From the NCBI GenBank assembly GCA_036874045.1, contig JAZBRI010000011.1:3162001-3226000 (forward strand): DNA of 64,000 bases, read 5' to 3'. The DNA is from Cymodocea nodosa. Taxonomy: Eukaryota; Streptophyta; Magnoliopsida; Alismatales; Cymodoceaceae. A program made the translations under genes and the position numbers. Within the stretch, counting starts at the first letter, position 1. Each line of letters opens with the position of its first letter. Below the pieces are notes generated by a model. The model had not been told where the DNA came from, made no database searches, and was given only the letters and a program-made list of their open reading frames with translations. Below are positions 35,965 to 48,600 of the stretch, one piece after another.

Positions 35965-38000
35965 ATGGTCATGTTCATTGTATTTTGGTTTGTTATAAGG
36001 TAGTTTTAAAATTTAATACCTTTATTATTAAAAAAAAAACAAAACAAAAACAAAACAAAACAAAATTTCTATTTTCGAATTACAATTTTCTGTTAGTTAA
36101 GAATTTATGAAATTCTGATTTTTATTGAAGTCAATTTATTTAAGAAAAATTCAGAAAAGATTACTTAAGGAAAAATTAAATTGATTCAATGTGAGTGCCA
36201 ACTATATTTTTGTTACTTATGTATATGCTATTACGGAGATTTTAACAGGAAAATACATAGAAAGTATGTACTTTTTATTAAAGGAAAGTTCTTAACATTC
36301 TGTTAGAAAAATTAAGTCTTGCGGTTGCCTCTAATTTAATTTACTGTCTTGTTCTATTTTTTTTTGTTTTTTATTTGTAATTACTTGAGTAATTAAGTCC
36401 GTTGGGGGATCTTAAACCCTAGTCACTTAAACCAACTGGTTTGAGATGTGCTGACAGAAAACTCATTTTGCAAGTAATTCAGATTATAGTTAAAAAAAAA
36501 AAAAAATTATTACCTGTTCTCACTTGTCATTGAGTAACTGGTTATCTTTCCCCTAAGCAAGGGATTGTGATCACGTAAAAAGATGATATTGTGGGAGGTA
36601 ATACATAAGATATATATATTTCATTCCAATTAAAAAAAGAAAAAGAAGAAGGGGGCAATGCACTCAAGCTTAATTTATCTTTCAAGGTGTTATAGCAATC
36701 CTGCCATAATCTATGCATATAATCCTTGTTATTATTTTTTTGTTATTATCTACTCTTTACACATAATGTACGATATTTATTGTCTTAAGTTTGTGTACTC
36801 ATTATTGAATTCTTTTAAGTTTCTAAAGGTATATCTCTATGAATTATCTTTTGTAAACTAAATAAGATAAAAGCCAGAAAGTTTAAATTGTTAACTCTAC
36901 AACTTATTTCTGTATTTCATTCAAATTAAAAAAAAAGAGAGAGACTCAAATCTATTTAAGGCTTACCCTCCTCTTTAAGTAAGCTATTTGACCTTTTAAA
37001 GCCAAATCTACTTAGGGCTTGGCAACCCAGATTAACTACGCCATAGATTCTTTACACTACATTTATATAGGGGGAGCAATTTCTCGTATAATAATTCATC
37101 TCTTATGAACTATTATATGTTTTCATGAAAGAATCTATATAATTTCAGGAAATACACTTTAATTAAGTACATTTCTAAACTGTCGGTGACTTGCAGGTAT
37201 TTTAATTCTTAAGTATCCAAATTTTCCATTGTTTCAGCAAGTTATATTACAAGTATCGGACAGTTGTGTTTTAAAACGTTCAATAGAATATTTTATTATT
37301 TCTTGAAATACACGTGTCGAAACCATAATGCATGACTTAAGTGGATTTTCGGTAAGTTATCTGTAACTCTTCGAAATGCATTTGGGCATCGGAAAGTTAG
37401 ATTTGTAACTGTCCGAAACATCTCTTTATTATAAAACTACTTAAGTACACGTGTCGTGATCTAGACAATTGACTTAAGTTATCTTTCGAAAGGTTATCTG
37501 TAACTCTTCGAAATGCACCTGAGCATCGGATAGTTAGGTTTATAAGTCTCCGAAACTTTCTGAACACTTTAAGTTCAAATCGTGCACGTGCTGAATTTCA
37601 CTGCTTTATAATGTCTCAGTTGAAACTCGAATAGTTCTGTTTAACTCTTCGACTTTTCACACCTATTCCTTCGAGAAACTTGAATAGTTATCATAAGTCT
37701 TCGAGTTTTCTCACTTTTTCACTTAGCCTAAAGTTATTTTCTTTATATGAACAGTTAAGCTTAGTATTCTACAATTGTTGGTTGTAAAACTTGTGCAATT
37801 ATTGCAAGCACTCGAGTTATTTATTGGTAACAGATCTTATATTTATGATTTCAATGATTGAATCCGTTTATCCATTTATAAACTTGAAGAGTTATAAATG
37901 TTTTACTAACAACCTTTCATGTTTCTACCTTGGTAAAACCCTAGCTTTACAATCTTTTCTTCCACTAAGTTCTACAGTGCAAAGCGAAGATTAATCAACA
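35965..38000 (+). other. Long non-coding spacer between pol and accessory ORF
   Basis: No gene; the 67-codon frames at 36,658 and 37,791 have no domain. An AAAAC-type microsatellite lies at 36,030-36,066. A purine tract ATATAGGGGGAGC (about 37,064) resembles a polypurine tract. From about 37,110 to 37,620 the sequence is homologous to the gypsy LTR interior (57,890-58,250): CTGTCGGTGA, TTAAGTATCCAAATTTTC, GCATGACTTAAGTGGATTTT and GGTAAGTTATCTG recur in order. Confidence 0.7.
37110..37620 (+). repeat. Gypsy-LTR-like segment inside the copia element
   Basis: Collinear similarity to the gypsy LTR at 57,890-58,250 and 2,515-2,860 across more than 300 bp, with a local duplication here (about 37,345-37,410 and 37,485-37,550, both containing ATCTGTAACTCTTCGAAATG). 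The segment lies just upstream of the accessory ORF whose C-terminal domain is also shared with the gypsy family. Confidence 0.75.
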
Positions 38001-40572
38001 ATGTTAGGACGTGGAAGAGGATGTGGTAGAATGACCAAAGTGCATAAAAGAGAGCTGGAAATTCAAAAAATCCAAAGTGAAATCAACGATATTTACTCCA
38101 GGTATACTTTTTCAAATGAAGTACTACACGAAATTAGAAAAGCTATTCAAGATGAGAAAGATTTCTATTGGAAATTTATTTGAAATCATTCTGAAACATA
38201 GTTTAGACTAAAACAAACTGAACTTTCTGCATTGCATTTATGGAAAAGAAATTTACAACCTAACCCTGCGATTGTAAGTTCTAGACATGTACCAGAGACA
38301 TCAGTACCATCTATCACTTATTATGGAAAGAAGTGGGGGCCAATGATCAAAAATGCAAACAGGGAATTACAATCCTTGTATTCCCAACATTATTTTCCCC
38401 CGGCTATTTTAGATGATATTAAACAGTATATTGATGAACAGAAAACTGCCATTAGCAAAATGGACCTTCGAAGTGAAGGACAAATAGTTTATCAACTCAG
38501 AATGGCAGAGGTGGAGAGCTTAAAACTCTATATTCCATTATTACCACCTAGGCATCATGGAGAAAGACCATCAAGACAACAGGTGCCTTTAACAGGAGAA
38601 ATTAAGACAATTTTAGAACCTCCTGAACAACCTGAAACACTACAGACATATAGTTGGACTAACTATAGGTGTACAAGGAATATTGCAACAAAAAGAAGAA
38701 TTAGTGAAAAATGGAAAACTATGCTCCATTGCAAAAGCTAGACAGACATTTTTGTTAGGAATCCCAGCAGATGTGACAAATATTGGCTTACAAGCATATA
38801 CTCTAAGGTATTGTGTCACATTAGTTCATAATGTATCTTTTAATATAATGGACAGTTTTTCACACAATGCTGCAAGCACACATTCTTTTCCTACGGAAAG
38901 AGAGAATGTAGGAAATTTTAATGATACATATACAGATGATATCCAATTTGATGATATTTTTGATAACAAAGACATTGAGTCTATGAATTTTGAAGATATT
39001 TCATCTGAAGAGGAATGTACAGATATTCTTCCTCTTACTGTATCTCGAACAAAGACTTTTGAATTTTGGTATAGTTGCTTATACTACACTTTATATATAT
39101 GGTTATGTCTGTTACAATACATTGTATACTTGTTGATAAATGTATATAATCAACAACATACACAGTTACAAATAGAATATGATACTACCAATGTCTTACA
39201 CATACAAATTTCAGAAATACAGGATGATTCTATTCCACAAACAGATATAGAACATTCTTTCATACAAAGACAGTTGTATAGATCAAATATAGATATACAT
39301 GTTACTGATATACCAATTGTTATAGAGACTGTTGCTACTGAAATGTTTCCAGAAGAACAAACAAAAGAAATTCAGCAGATTATTGATACGACAATAACAG
39401 ATATTTCAGACATTTATACTAGTTTTGAAAGAAATTCCACAAGCTTTGAAAGATCTGAAAATATAGATGTTGTTGATAATATTGAAACAAGTCCCACATC
39501 AGAACATCATGACAAGAAAATACTTAATCCTGAATAGAGTTTAGATGAAAATACACTATTATGGTTTAAAAATAATTTCTGTTATGACAAATTTCAGACA
39601 TATAAAACTTTTACAGTTTTATATTCAAGACCAGTTAAGTTTTAAGGGATGGCACACATACGTGAACTGTTTGAATTTCAAGGCTTGTCGACTCTACTTC
39701 CACAACAGCTAGGCCATCTTGCTATACCCAAACTTCTCAGTTGTTTTTACTCAAACTTAACAGTGGAAGAAGGTATTCCTGTTTCTAATATACAAGAAAA
39801 TGACATATATTTAACTTCAAATTTACTTCATCAGGTACTTGGTCTGAAAAATGAAGGAGTTAAATTATCAGAAAGAAAACAGGTTTATTGATTGGGATGG
39901 GACATTAGAAGTTTAGCCAAAGATCCAACTGCCAACAAACCATTGACATTACTAAATGACTTAAATGGCCAAGCACATTTTATTGCAAAAATATTGCATG
40001 CTACATTGTTTCAGAGGTTTGGTCATGGGGCAGAAGTTGGTAGATGTTGTCTTTATACTACATACACATTAATAAACCATATATAGGTGAACTGGTATGA
40101 TATTTTTGTTTCTTATATCTTACATTTACAGAGTAAATTATTTTATGGTGATACAATTTTGAGAATTGTGGCAAGTCAAATAGATATTACACCTTGGCCA
40201 CAAAAAAGATTAAAGTCAAGATCTTTCTCTGCAAAGGAACTCCAAAAATACTAGGTGGCAGATACACCTATTCTCAGACAACAACAACAACAGGATCGGC
40301 AAACACAGCAATAATCCACAGAATTTATAGAAACACAGCAACATACAGATATACAATATATACATACAGATATACAACAAAGTATACATAGAGAAATACA
40401 TATAGGTATAGATACAGACATACATATTGAATTTTTAAAGCAACCATCACAAGTTTCTCAAAATGATTTAGATCAAGTAATACTTGATCAGATAAACAGA
40501 GTTAGTACAGATATTGCGAAGAAAATTTCAGATACTCTGATTGATATTTTTCGAAGACAAAGAGGCTTGTGA
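38001..40572 (+). pseudogene. Copia accessory (envelope-like) ORF with ORFX domain
   Basis: About 857 codons after pol. The N-terminus is basic and helical (MLGRGRGCGRMTKVHKREL). The frame shifts once near 38,660. A strong membrane segment lies at about 39,060-39,145 (WYSCLYYTLYIWLCLLQYIV, then YLLINV), preceded by an acidic region. From 39,600 the domain shared with gypsy ORFX begins: YSRPVKF, RELFEFQGL, LLHQVLGLKNEG, LNGQAHFIAKIL, KLFYGDTIL and ITPWPQKRLKSRSFS. A Gln-rich tail ends RRQRGL at 40,572. Stops lie at 38,181, about 38,202, 39,535, about 39,643, 39,889, 40,084 and 40,252; the last is CAG in the left tandem copy. Sirevirus elements often carry an envelope-like ORF here, but its function is unproven. 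Confidence 0.75.
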
Positions 40573-40835
40573 TTATACAAATTATGTATTACATGATTTA
40601 TTTTTTGTAATTTGTAACCAAAAATATTATGTAAACTGTTTACTGATTTTAATATTACGTGATTATTTTTCACAGTTTATGATATTAAATAGTTTATGCT
40701 TAATCCATAAATCCTATTAATGTTTAAAACTATCGTTTTGATTAATATATACTTAGTAAGATATCTTTCCTTACATTTATAAAACTTAACTTCCTACAAG
40801 GGGAGAAAATAGTTTGTTTACTTTTTTATAATGCC

Positions 40836-40947
40836 AAAAAGGGGGAGATATAAATTATGTGACTTATTAGGTTTTGACATCATCAAAAAGGGGGAGATAT
40901 AAATTATGTGACTTATTAGGTTTTGACATCATCAAAAAGGGGGAGAT
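40836..40947 (+). repeat. Triplicated polypurine tract, 49-bp period
   Basis: AAAAAGGGGGAGAT occurs three times at 49-bp spacing (about 40,836, 40,885 and 40,934), with TATAAATTATGTGACTTATT in between. The last directly precedes the 3' LTR. Multiplied polypurine tracts are, to my knowledge, a described hallmark of Sireviruses. Confidence 0.85.
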
Positions 40948-42148
40948 TGTTAGGTATTTAATTTTGATGATATATGCTTTATTAACGTATTTAAATAAGT
41001 CTACATAATCTTCTCTAAGTATAATAGTTAATAGATTATCGGAAAGTTTCATTTTTATGTCGGATAAATTAAAAGATTTCTGAAGAGTTAGATTTGCAAT
41101 AGTTAAACTTTCAGATAGTTAACGTTTCATTTTTGTTGAATACTTTGTGTTAAAAACTCATATAGTTAAGTTATCTACACGTGTGTTTTTAATGTTTTAA
41201 GTTGTCACATGTTTTCCATGTGTGTTCGGTAATGAAAAATCGAATAGTTAGATAACTGTTCGAGTTTTTATATGCATGGATAGATAACTGTTCGAGTTTT
41301 ATAAAAGGACTAACGAACAGATAAGTTTCTTTGTTTAGTCACGTGTTTTGTAGGTGCAAAAACTCGAAGAGTTAAAGGATAAGTGTTCGAGTTTTTACAA
41401 GACCTAAAGGATAAATGTTCGACTAAATCGAAGACTTAGAAGATATTCTACAAGACTCCAGGAAGATAAAGTTTTGATGTATCTATGAGTGGAGATCGTG
41501 GAAACTCAAAATGCTAGTGAAAAAAGTGGAAATTTAAATAGAAAGTAATTTGGATTAAAGAGAAAATTAGTACCTGGATTATGGATTGTGGATCAAGTGG
41601 ATGAACATACTAAACGTGAAAGACAACAGAGTTCGACTACTAATAAAGAGTACGAGCTACATTACAACAAGGGATCCCAATCTCAAAAGCCAAGTCTGAA
41701 TATTCAATCCAGATCCCTAACTGAAAAGTTAAGTTTGAATATTCATATTCTGAAAAGTTCTCCAACATCAGAAGAAGTTCGAAATTCCAAGCAATTTTAG
41801 AAAAGGAGCTGCAAACGTAAGAAGTCTGGAAATTCAACAATTGGAGAAGAAGAGATATAGAAACTAAGTAAAAAGAAAGAAAAGAGCAGTGTGCATAAAG
41901 ATCAGGTTTTATGCAATTCAAAATTAGTTTTGAAAAAGAGCTTTGTTTTTCTATTTGAATTGTATATCAAAAATTACTGTATCAAAACCGTCAAGAAGGG
42001 AATTGAACTGTAAAGATATTGTAAATTCTATCTTGAAATAAAAGAATAGAATTTCATTTTACGAGTGTTTTGTGCTCTTGTTTTATCCACTAGTTTAATT
42101 ACTAAAGACACAATTCACCCCCCCTCTTGTGATACAGACAATCCTACA
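40948..42148 (+). repeat. 3' LTR of the Sirevirus-like element
   Basis: 1,201 bp, TGTTAGGTAT to AATCCTACA, closely matching the 5' LTR. It contains an additional GTTCGAGTTTTTATATGC-type unit (about 41,260-41,290) and an extra TTTCAGATAGTTAAC near 41,110 that the 5' LTR lacks. The two LTRs differ by scattered substitutions and these indels, so the insertion is not recent. Confidence 0.9.
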
Positions 42149-42149
42149 A

Positions 42150-43202
42150 AATGAGTCTCATCTATTGAGATAAACCTAAAAATATTTTTCATTATTGATA
42201 ATTTTCTAATAATGTCATTGCATTATATACTTCATCTTGATCTAGCTCACTTAGTTCAAGCAATGAAGGAATAATGTCTAATTCATTATGTTGTAGTCAT
42301 AAGAATGCATTTCTTTCTTCTTCAACTTTGGCAATATGTTCCATTATCTATATTCTAGTTCTGTTACAATCCTTACATTCCTGTAAAAATTCCTTCATGT
42401 TTATTTCCATATCTTTAATTAAGGTTGCCATCTTCTCAAATGATTTTGCATGAAGACGAGCTCACTTCTACTTCTTTTTGAATTGCACTTCTGTGATAGT
42501 GGTGTTGACATCTCCATATTATCACTAGATGGTATCGGACAAGTAATGTTATTAAAGTTACTCAATGGAGATATGCCATCATTTAAATTAATAGTTTCAG
42601 TCTCATGAAAGTCCATAGGTATTGTAGTTGTTCCTCCTCTAGCAACACTTGTCTCAAAAATCAACTCCAATTATTCATTTATTGAACAAGACTTCCCTTT
42701 CAAGGTGCTACATTTAGGATGACTCTACAAATTGAGAAGAAATATAATGAGTTGGAAATCAACTACATGTAAAATAAGAGAAAGACATATACATCATAAT
42801 AATTAAAGTCACCTTAACAAATTCTTCCCAAATTTCATTAAGAACAATTGTATGACCATGTATATAGTCTCATCTCCAACCACTTTGATTGATGATGTTG
42901 CTATAATTTTTATACATTTGTCGCCAAGTCTTTAAACGACTATCAACATTTTTTTTCTTTAGCCCAATGTTTGTTTTAGTAATATAATTGTTGATTACTT
43001 CATTCCACATGTTTTCTCTAATCTTGCCATCAGGTGTCTTAGCATTTCCTTGATTAATGGCATCGCAAGGAAGAGCTAGGATCATTTCATCATCTTTTTG
43101 ACTCCATGTGAAATTTTTCCTTAATGTAACCTTCTTTCCATGAGCATTGTTTTCTACCAATATCCACAAATGTATTCTTTGCATAATCAAAATACCCCAC
43201 AA
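42150..43202 (-). pseudogene. Myb/SANT-like protein of a PIF/Harbinger element
   Basis: The minus-strand frame 43,202-42,870 (110 codons) reads NFTWSQKDDEMILALPCDAI, then WNEVINNYI and SRLKTWRQMYKNYSNI. This is the trihelix-like Myb/SANT DNA-binding domain found in the second gene of plant Harbinger elements, where it helps bring the transposase to the element ends. After a stop the WEEFVKV stretch and, near 42,430, FEKMATLIKDMEINMKEFLQ continue the usual C-terminal part in other frames. An exon boundary may lie between. It is broken by stops and is the counterpart of the transposase at 27,650-28,908. Confidence 0.75.
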
Positions 43203-43411
43203 GTAATTAAGATTGATAAAAAAACCTATTACACACTTAATAAATAGTGTACATTATTTTATATAAATGTGTAAATAACAAGGACAACAATATAATGTCT
43301 ATGTGTCATAACTTAAAAACTCAGAAATTTTTATAACATTGTAATGGTAATACAACAAAATGCAATTCATGGTAAACACTAACCAAAATAGTTTTAGATG
43401 TGAGTGATTAT
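43203..43411. other. Harbinger flank, no gene
   Basis: AT-rich sequence upstream of the Myb-like gene on its strand. No terminal inverted repeat was found before the LTR beginning at 43,412. Confidence 0.4.
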
Positions 43412-44824
43412 TATTAGGACCAAATGGCTTACTAGAGGGGGGTGAATGGTAAGATTATTAATTTTTAACTCGTGTTCAAGACTTAGTAGTAAATGATTGT
43501 TTTTAGTTAATTAACAACAAGCAAGAAACGATCTGCCTAATGATCCACAGAATAAAGAAAAATAGAACATATAGAAATCTTAGGTAGTTCACCACTAACG
43601 ACTAGTCTACTCCCAAGGGATACTTGGGCTTTACTAACTTTTCAGAACTTACAATCACTTACTTTAAGGTCAAAGTAAGATCCAACCAATCAATCAGAGC
43701 TTTTTGGTCGTAGCTCTAACCAAATTATCTCCAAAATTTTAAGGTTGAAAACTTTAGCAAACCACTAGCTTGAATCTATCAGAGATTTTTCACATTGACT
43801 TGAATTTGCACTTTTGCTGAAGATTGAATCTGGAGTGTATTTTGTAATTTTTGTAGAGCTCGATGTATAGATGTGTATAATGTTTGTTCTGACCTTTCTC
43901 TTGCTTGCTGATTATACTTATATCAAGAAGTATAACGATCATATTCCTTTCTAATGAATTTCTTCTGTTATATTTACTGTTCTAGTAGACCTAATTTTGG
44001 TAAGTTACCATTGAGTGAACAGTAACATTGAAACCTTCCGATATTTTTGAATTTTCCGATAGTTAGTTTTGTAACTATTCGAAAAGTTCTTGTAACCCTC
44101 CGTTTATTTTGAAATGTGTTACTACCTATATCACCTAAGTCTTTAAGTTAAACACATGCTAAAACTTAAGTTCGGATAGGTGAATCTGCAACCTTTTGAA
44201 ACTTCTTATTTTTCAGATTGTTAACTTTCTTAACTTTTTGATTTTCCTTTAAGGGTTCCAACTATTCATCATTAGAATTTAAGTTCCACTCGTGTAACTT
44301 AAGTTTAAATAGTTAGACCTTCTAACTCTTCCATTCTATTTTATTTTTGGATAGTTACCTATTGTAACTTATTGAAAAACTCAAACAGTTAACCTTTAGT
44401 GCTTTTGACTTTTGTCATGTGAATGTTTAAGTTCTCACGTGTAACTTAACTGTTCAGATAGTTGACTCTCTTAACTTTTCGATTCCATTATATTTTTGGA
44501 TAGTTAGCCCTTCTAACTTTTTGAAAACTCAAGAAGTTGTCTAACATTCCAAAAGTCTTCTTGTTTCTGGAGAGTTAGCATTGTAACTTTTCAAAAAGTC
44601 TTTCCTATTACTTTTAAGTTGTCTTTTGGATACTTAGCCTAATAACCTTTTGAAATTCCTTTTCTTATGGATATTTAAGTTGTGAATTGTTTGAACCTTC
44701 TACTTTCATCTATCAACTTTAACTGAACTAAACTATCTATATCTCTTTATCTGTCAACCTGTGAAATACAAAAATTGATTCTTCACATTGATTTTTACAT
44801 TATCAAAATCTAGAGGTCCTTTCA
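43412..44824 (-). repeat. 3' LTR of the minus-strand Sirevirus-like element
   Basis: 1,413 bp. It carries GAGGGGGGTGAATGG near its left end and ends TCTAGAGGTCCTTTCA at 44,824. It is homologous to 17,126-20,700 and 15,369-16,420. The left terminal TG has decayed to TA. Repeated TTCGGATAGTTA/TAACTNTTCGA-type words fill 44,030-44,620. The reversed polypurine tract TCTCCCCCTTTTTGATAATG follows directly (44,826-44,845), proving orientation. Confidence 0.85.
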
Positions 44825-44875
44825 ATCTCCCCCTTTTTGATAATGACAAAAACCTTACAATTTGTTACCTGTATT

Positions 44876-45636
44876 TGTTAGGGCAAGTAGTATAGGTGTG
44901 GAGTATGCCACAAGAAGTCTAGGTTCAGTCGGAAGCTTGTTAATAGTAAGTATCCAGTAGATTTATATTTTTGGTAGGTTATCAGGCCTAAGTATCCGAA
45001 AATAAAGTTTCAGTCAGAGGCTTTAAGCTAATTATCCAAAACTCAGAAGATTTCGAAGAGTTACTCACTATAACCATTTGGAATGACTTAAAAGACACTT
45101 ACGTGTAAAATCGAACAATTAAGAAGCCAAGTATCCGGAAAGCAATAACTTAAGTGGATCTTCAGATAGTTAAGCAGTAACTATCTGAAAATCATAAGTT
45201 TTTGGAAGGTTACAGCTATAATCTTCTGAAATGACTAAAGAGACACTTAAGTGAGTTTTCAGATAATTAAGACAGTAACTATTCGAAAGACATGTAGTTT
45301 TCGAAGAGTTAACGACAAAACCTTCCGAAAGGACAAAGAGAGAAGTAAGTGGGTTTTCGGACAATTAAGTCTATAACTATCCGAAATATCGAATCTCTCC
45401 GGACAGTTAGCTTGCTATAGTATCGCTCGTTACAATAAATGAAGAAAGAAAAATTTCTTCAAATAGTTAAGTCTGTAACTATCCAAAGTGTTGCAGTTTT
45501 CAGAAAGTTAGGAAGATAAGGCTTCGAAATTGAGTGTCCCTTCTCCGAAACATTATTTCTCTACTATAATGGCTTGAATGTAATTAAAGGTTTATTAACC
45601 TTAAGTTGGGTAGTATATAAACCTTTATGATGTTGT
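44876..45636 (+). repeat. Truncated 5' LTR of the Tork-type element
   Basis: TGTTAGGGCAAGTAG to CTTTATGATGTTG, about 90% or more identical by eye to the first 700 bp of the LTR at 60,317. It breaks off at 45,636, where gypsy pol starts. It contains repeated TAACTATCCGAA/TTCGGA words like the Sirevirus LTRs. Confidence 0.85.
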
Positions 45637-48600
45637 TTCATTAGCACCCTATCTTGAAAGATTACAACAAACATTTCTTGAAAAACAAGAAAAAATTAGA
45701 GAAATTTTTGAAAAGGTACAAGTTAACATTCCTTTGTTAGACTTATTGTAGACAATGCCACCTTGTGCTAAATTTCTTAAGGATTGGTGTACTAAGAAAA
45801 GAGAGCGAAAAGTTTTAAGGAAAATTTTTTTAGCTGAGCAAAGTAGTTCCTTATTTCTACCACAAATTCCTAAAAGGTTATCTAATCCGGGAATCCCTGT
45901 TATATCATGCACCATAGGAAATACCATTATAGAAAGAACCTTAATAGACTTAGGTACTAGTATAAATGTTATGCCAAGTGATATATTTGCATCCTTAGGA
46001 TTAGAAGGCTTAACTCCTACTAGTACGGTTATTCAATTAGCTAATAGAAGTATAAGATACCCTAGAGGAAAAATAGAGGATGTCTTAATTAAAATCAAAA
46101 ATTTTATATATCCTATTGATATTGTAATTTTGGATTCCTAACAAATTAAGCATAAAAATAATGATACATCTTTAATTTTGGGAAGACCATTTTTAGCAAC
46201 ATCAAGGGCGGTTATAAATTGTAAAAGTGGAGTAATGAAGTTATCATATGGTAATGAGGATACTCAATTAAATATTTTCAAACCAGAAAAGTTTAAGGAG
46301 TTAGAAATGTCCTTACATACCATAGACTTTTTAGAGGATGAAGGAGATATGCTAAATGATGTGATTTAAGAAGAATTAAATAGACAATTCAACTTTGAAA
46401 CTTTAGAGGAAAGTGAAAGCATAAATATAGAAGGAGATCAGGAAGAAATTAATTTAGAAAATGAGGATGTTCAATTAGGAGCTCTTGCTTCTAATGGGCA
46501 ACATTTAGAATTAAAACATTTACCTCCTAAATTAACCTATATATTTCTGGAAGAAAAATAGACATGTCCAATCATTATTGCTTCAGATTTAAAAGAGGAT
46601 CAAATAGTTAAATTAAAAGATGTAGTAAAAACTTATAAAGAAGCAATAGGATGGACTATGACTAATATAATAGGGTTAAGTCCAACTTTATGTTGTCACC
46701 ATATATATTTAGAAGAGAATGCTAAACCTGTTAGAATTCCTAAGAGGAGATTAAATCCAAACCTTAAAGAAGTAGTTAAGAAGGAAATAGTGAAATGGTT
46801 AGACAATGACATAATTTATCCGATTTCTGATAGCTCATGGGTTAGTCCAATCCATGTAGTTCCCAAGAAATCAGGATTAACAGTAATTAGGAATGAAAGT
46901 CAGGACTTGATACCTACTAGAATTCAGTCAGGCTAGAGAGTGTGTATAGACTATAGAAAGTTGAATGCTGTAACTAGGAAAGATCATTTTCCCTTACCTT
47001 TTATAGATCAAATGTTAGAGAAATTAGTAGGGCAAGAATATTTTTGTTTCCTAGACGAGTATTCAGGATATAACCAAGTTCCAATAGCATTAGAGGATCA
47101 AGAGAAAACAACTTTCACCTATCCTAATGGAACTTATGCTTTTAAGAGAATGTCATTCGGATTATGCAATGCACCAGCCACCTTTCAAAGGTGTATGCAG
47201 GGCATATTCACTAGAATGACTGAAGATTTTTTAGAAATATTTATGGATGATTTTACTATTTAAGGAACTTCATATGAAGTATGTTTAAACAATTTAGACC
47301 AATTATTAAAATGCTGTGTGGAAAAAAATCTGGTTCTAAAATGGGAAAAATGTCACTTCATGGTTAATCAAGGAATCGTCTTGGGTCATGTTGTTTCAAA
47401 GAAGGGGTTGGAAGTAGATAAAGCTAAAATAGAAGTAATTTCTAATCTACCAGAACCTAAATCAGTAAAAGATATTAGATCATTTCTAGGACATGCTAGA
47501 TTTTATAGAAGATTTATTAAAGATTTTAGCAAAATAGCTAGGCCTTTAACTAATCTATTAAAAGAAGTCCCATTTAACTTTGATAAAAATTGTAAAGAAG
47601 CATTTTTCAAGCTTAAAACTAGCTTAATTTCAACTCCTATAATTCAAGCACCTGATTAGAGCCATCCATTTGAATTAATGTGCGATGCATCTAATTTTGC
47701 TGTAGGAGCAGTGTTAGGATAGAAGATAGAAAAATCTCCTAGAGTGATTCATTATGCAAGCAAAACCTTAAATGATGCTCAAGTTAATTACACAACTATT
47801 GAAAAAGAGCTATTAGCTGTTGTGTTTGCCTTAGAGAAGTTTAGATCATATCTGATTAGAGCTAAAGTAATAGTATACACGGATCATTTAGCTTTAAAAC
47901 ACCTAATAGCAAAGAAAGAGACTAAACATAGATTGATCTGATGGATATTATTATTACAAGAATTTGATCTAGAAATTAAAGATAAAAAAGGTTGTGAGAA
48001 TGTAGTAGTAGATCATTTATCAAGATTACAAATAGAAAAATCAAATATTGAAATTAAGGATAATTTTCTTGATGAACAATTAATGACCATCAAAACAATA
48101 CCTTGGTATGCAGACATAGTTAATTACTTAATTACTAGTTTAACACCTAAGGATTGGAATAGACAGGATAAGAAATTATTTTTCTCAAGAGTAAAATATT
48201 ACTATTGGGAAGACCCATACTTATTTAAGAAATGTCCTAATCTGGTTTTAAGGAGGTGTGTTCCAGAAACTGAATATCAAAACATATTGTCTTTCTGTCA
48301 TGACCAAGTGTATGGAGGGCATTTTGGTTCGGGGAAAACTGTTGTAAAAATTCTATAATGTGGATTTTATTGGCCAACACTATTCAAAGATGCTCATAAA
48401 TATTGCTTAAGTTGTTTAAGATATCAACAAATAGGAAGAATATCAAAGAGGAATATGATGCCTCTTAATTCTATTGTTGAGGTTGAAATCTTTGATGTAT
48501 GGGGAATAGATTTTATGGGTCCATTTCCTATGTCTAATCAATTTAATTATATATTGTTGGAGGTGGATTATGTATCTAAATGGATAGAAGCTATTCCTAC

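Larger units (their letters stand above)
28909..42148 (+). mobile_element. Sirevirus-like Ty1/copia element with partial tandem copy
   Basis: The full element is 29,595-42,148 (12.55 kb): 5' LTR, tRNA-Met primer site, gag, pol, long spacer, accessory ORF, triplicated polypurine tract, 3' LTR. The stretch 28,909-29,594 before the 5' LTR duplicates the end of the internal region (40,219-40,947), so a second copy shares the 5' LTR in tandem. Unequal recombination is the simplest cause. The [12 protein letters not shown] reverse transcriptase motif, long LTRs, multiple polypurine tracts and an extra ORF after pol all fit the Sirevirus (SIRE/Maximus) lineage. Confidence 0.85.
27650..43202 (-). mobile_element. 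PIF/Harbinger element split by a Sirevirus
   Basis: The minus-strand order is Myb/SANT-like gene (43,202-42,150), then transposase (28,908-27,650). These are the two standard genes of plant PIF/Harbinger transposons, divergent or co-oriented depending on subfamily. The 13.2-kb block at 28,909-42,148 is a tandem copia element inserted between them. Terminal inverted repeats were not identified; the right end is probably truncated by the LTR starting at 43,412. Confidence 0.65.

Noticed and set aside
36658..36861. 67-codon ORF in the copia spacer
   Set aside because: AT-rich low-complexity frame with no counterpart elsewhere.
40836..40947. CRISPR-like regular repeats
   Set aside because: They are tandem copies including the polypurine tract, with identical rather than variable spacers, at a retrotransposon 3' end in a plant genome.
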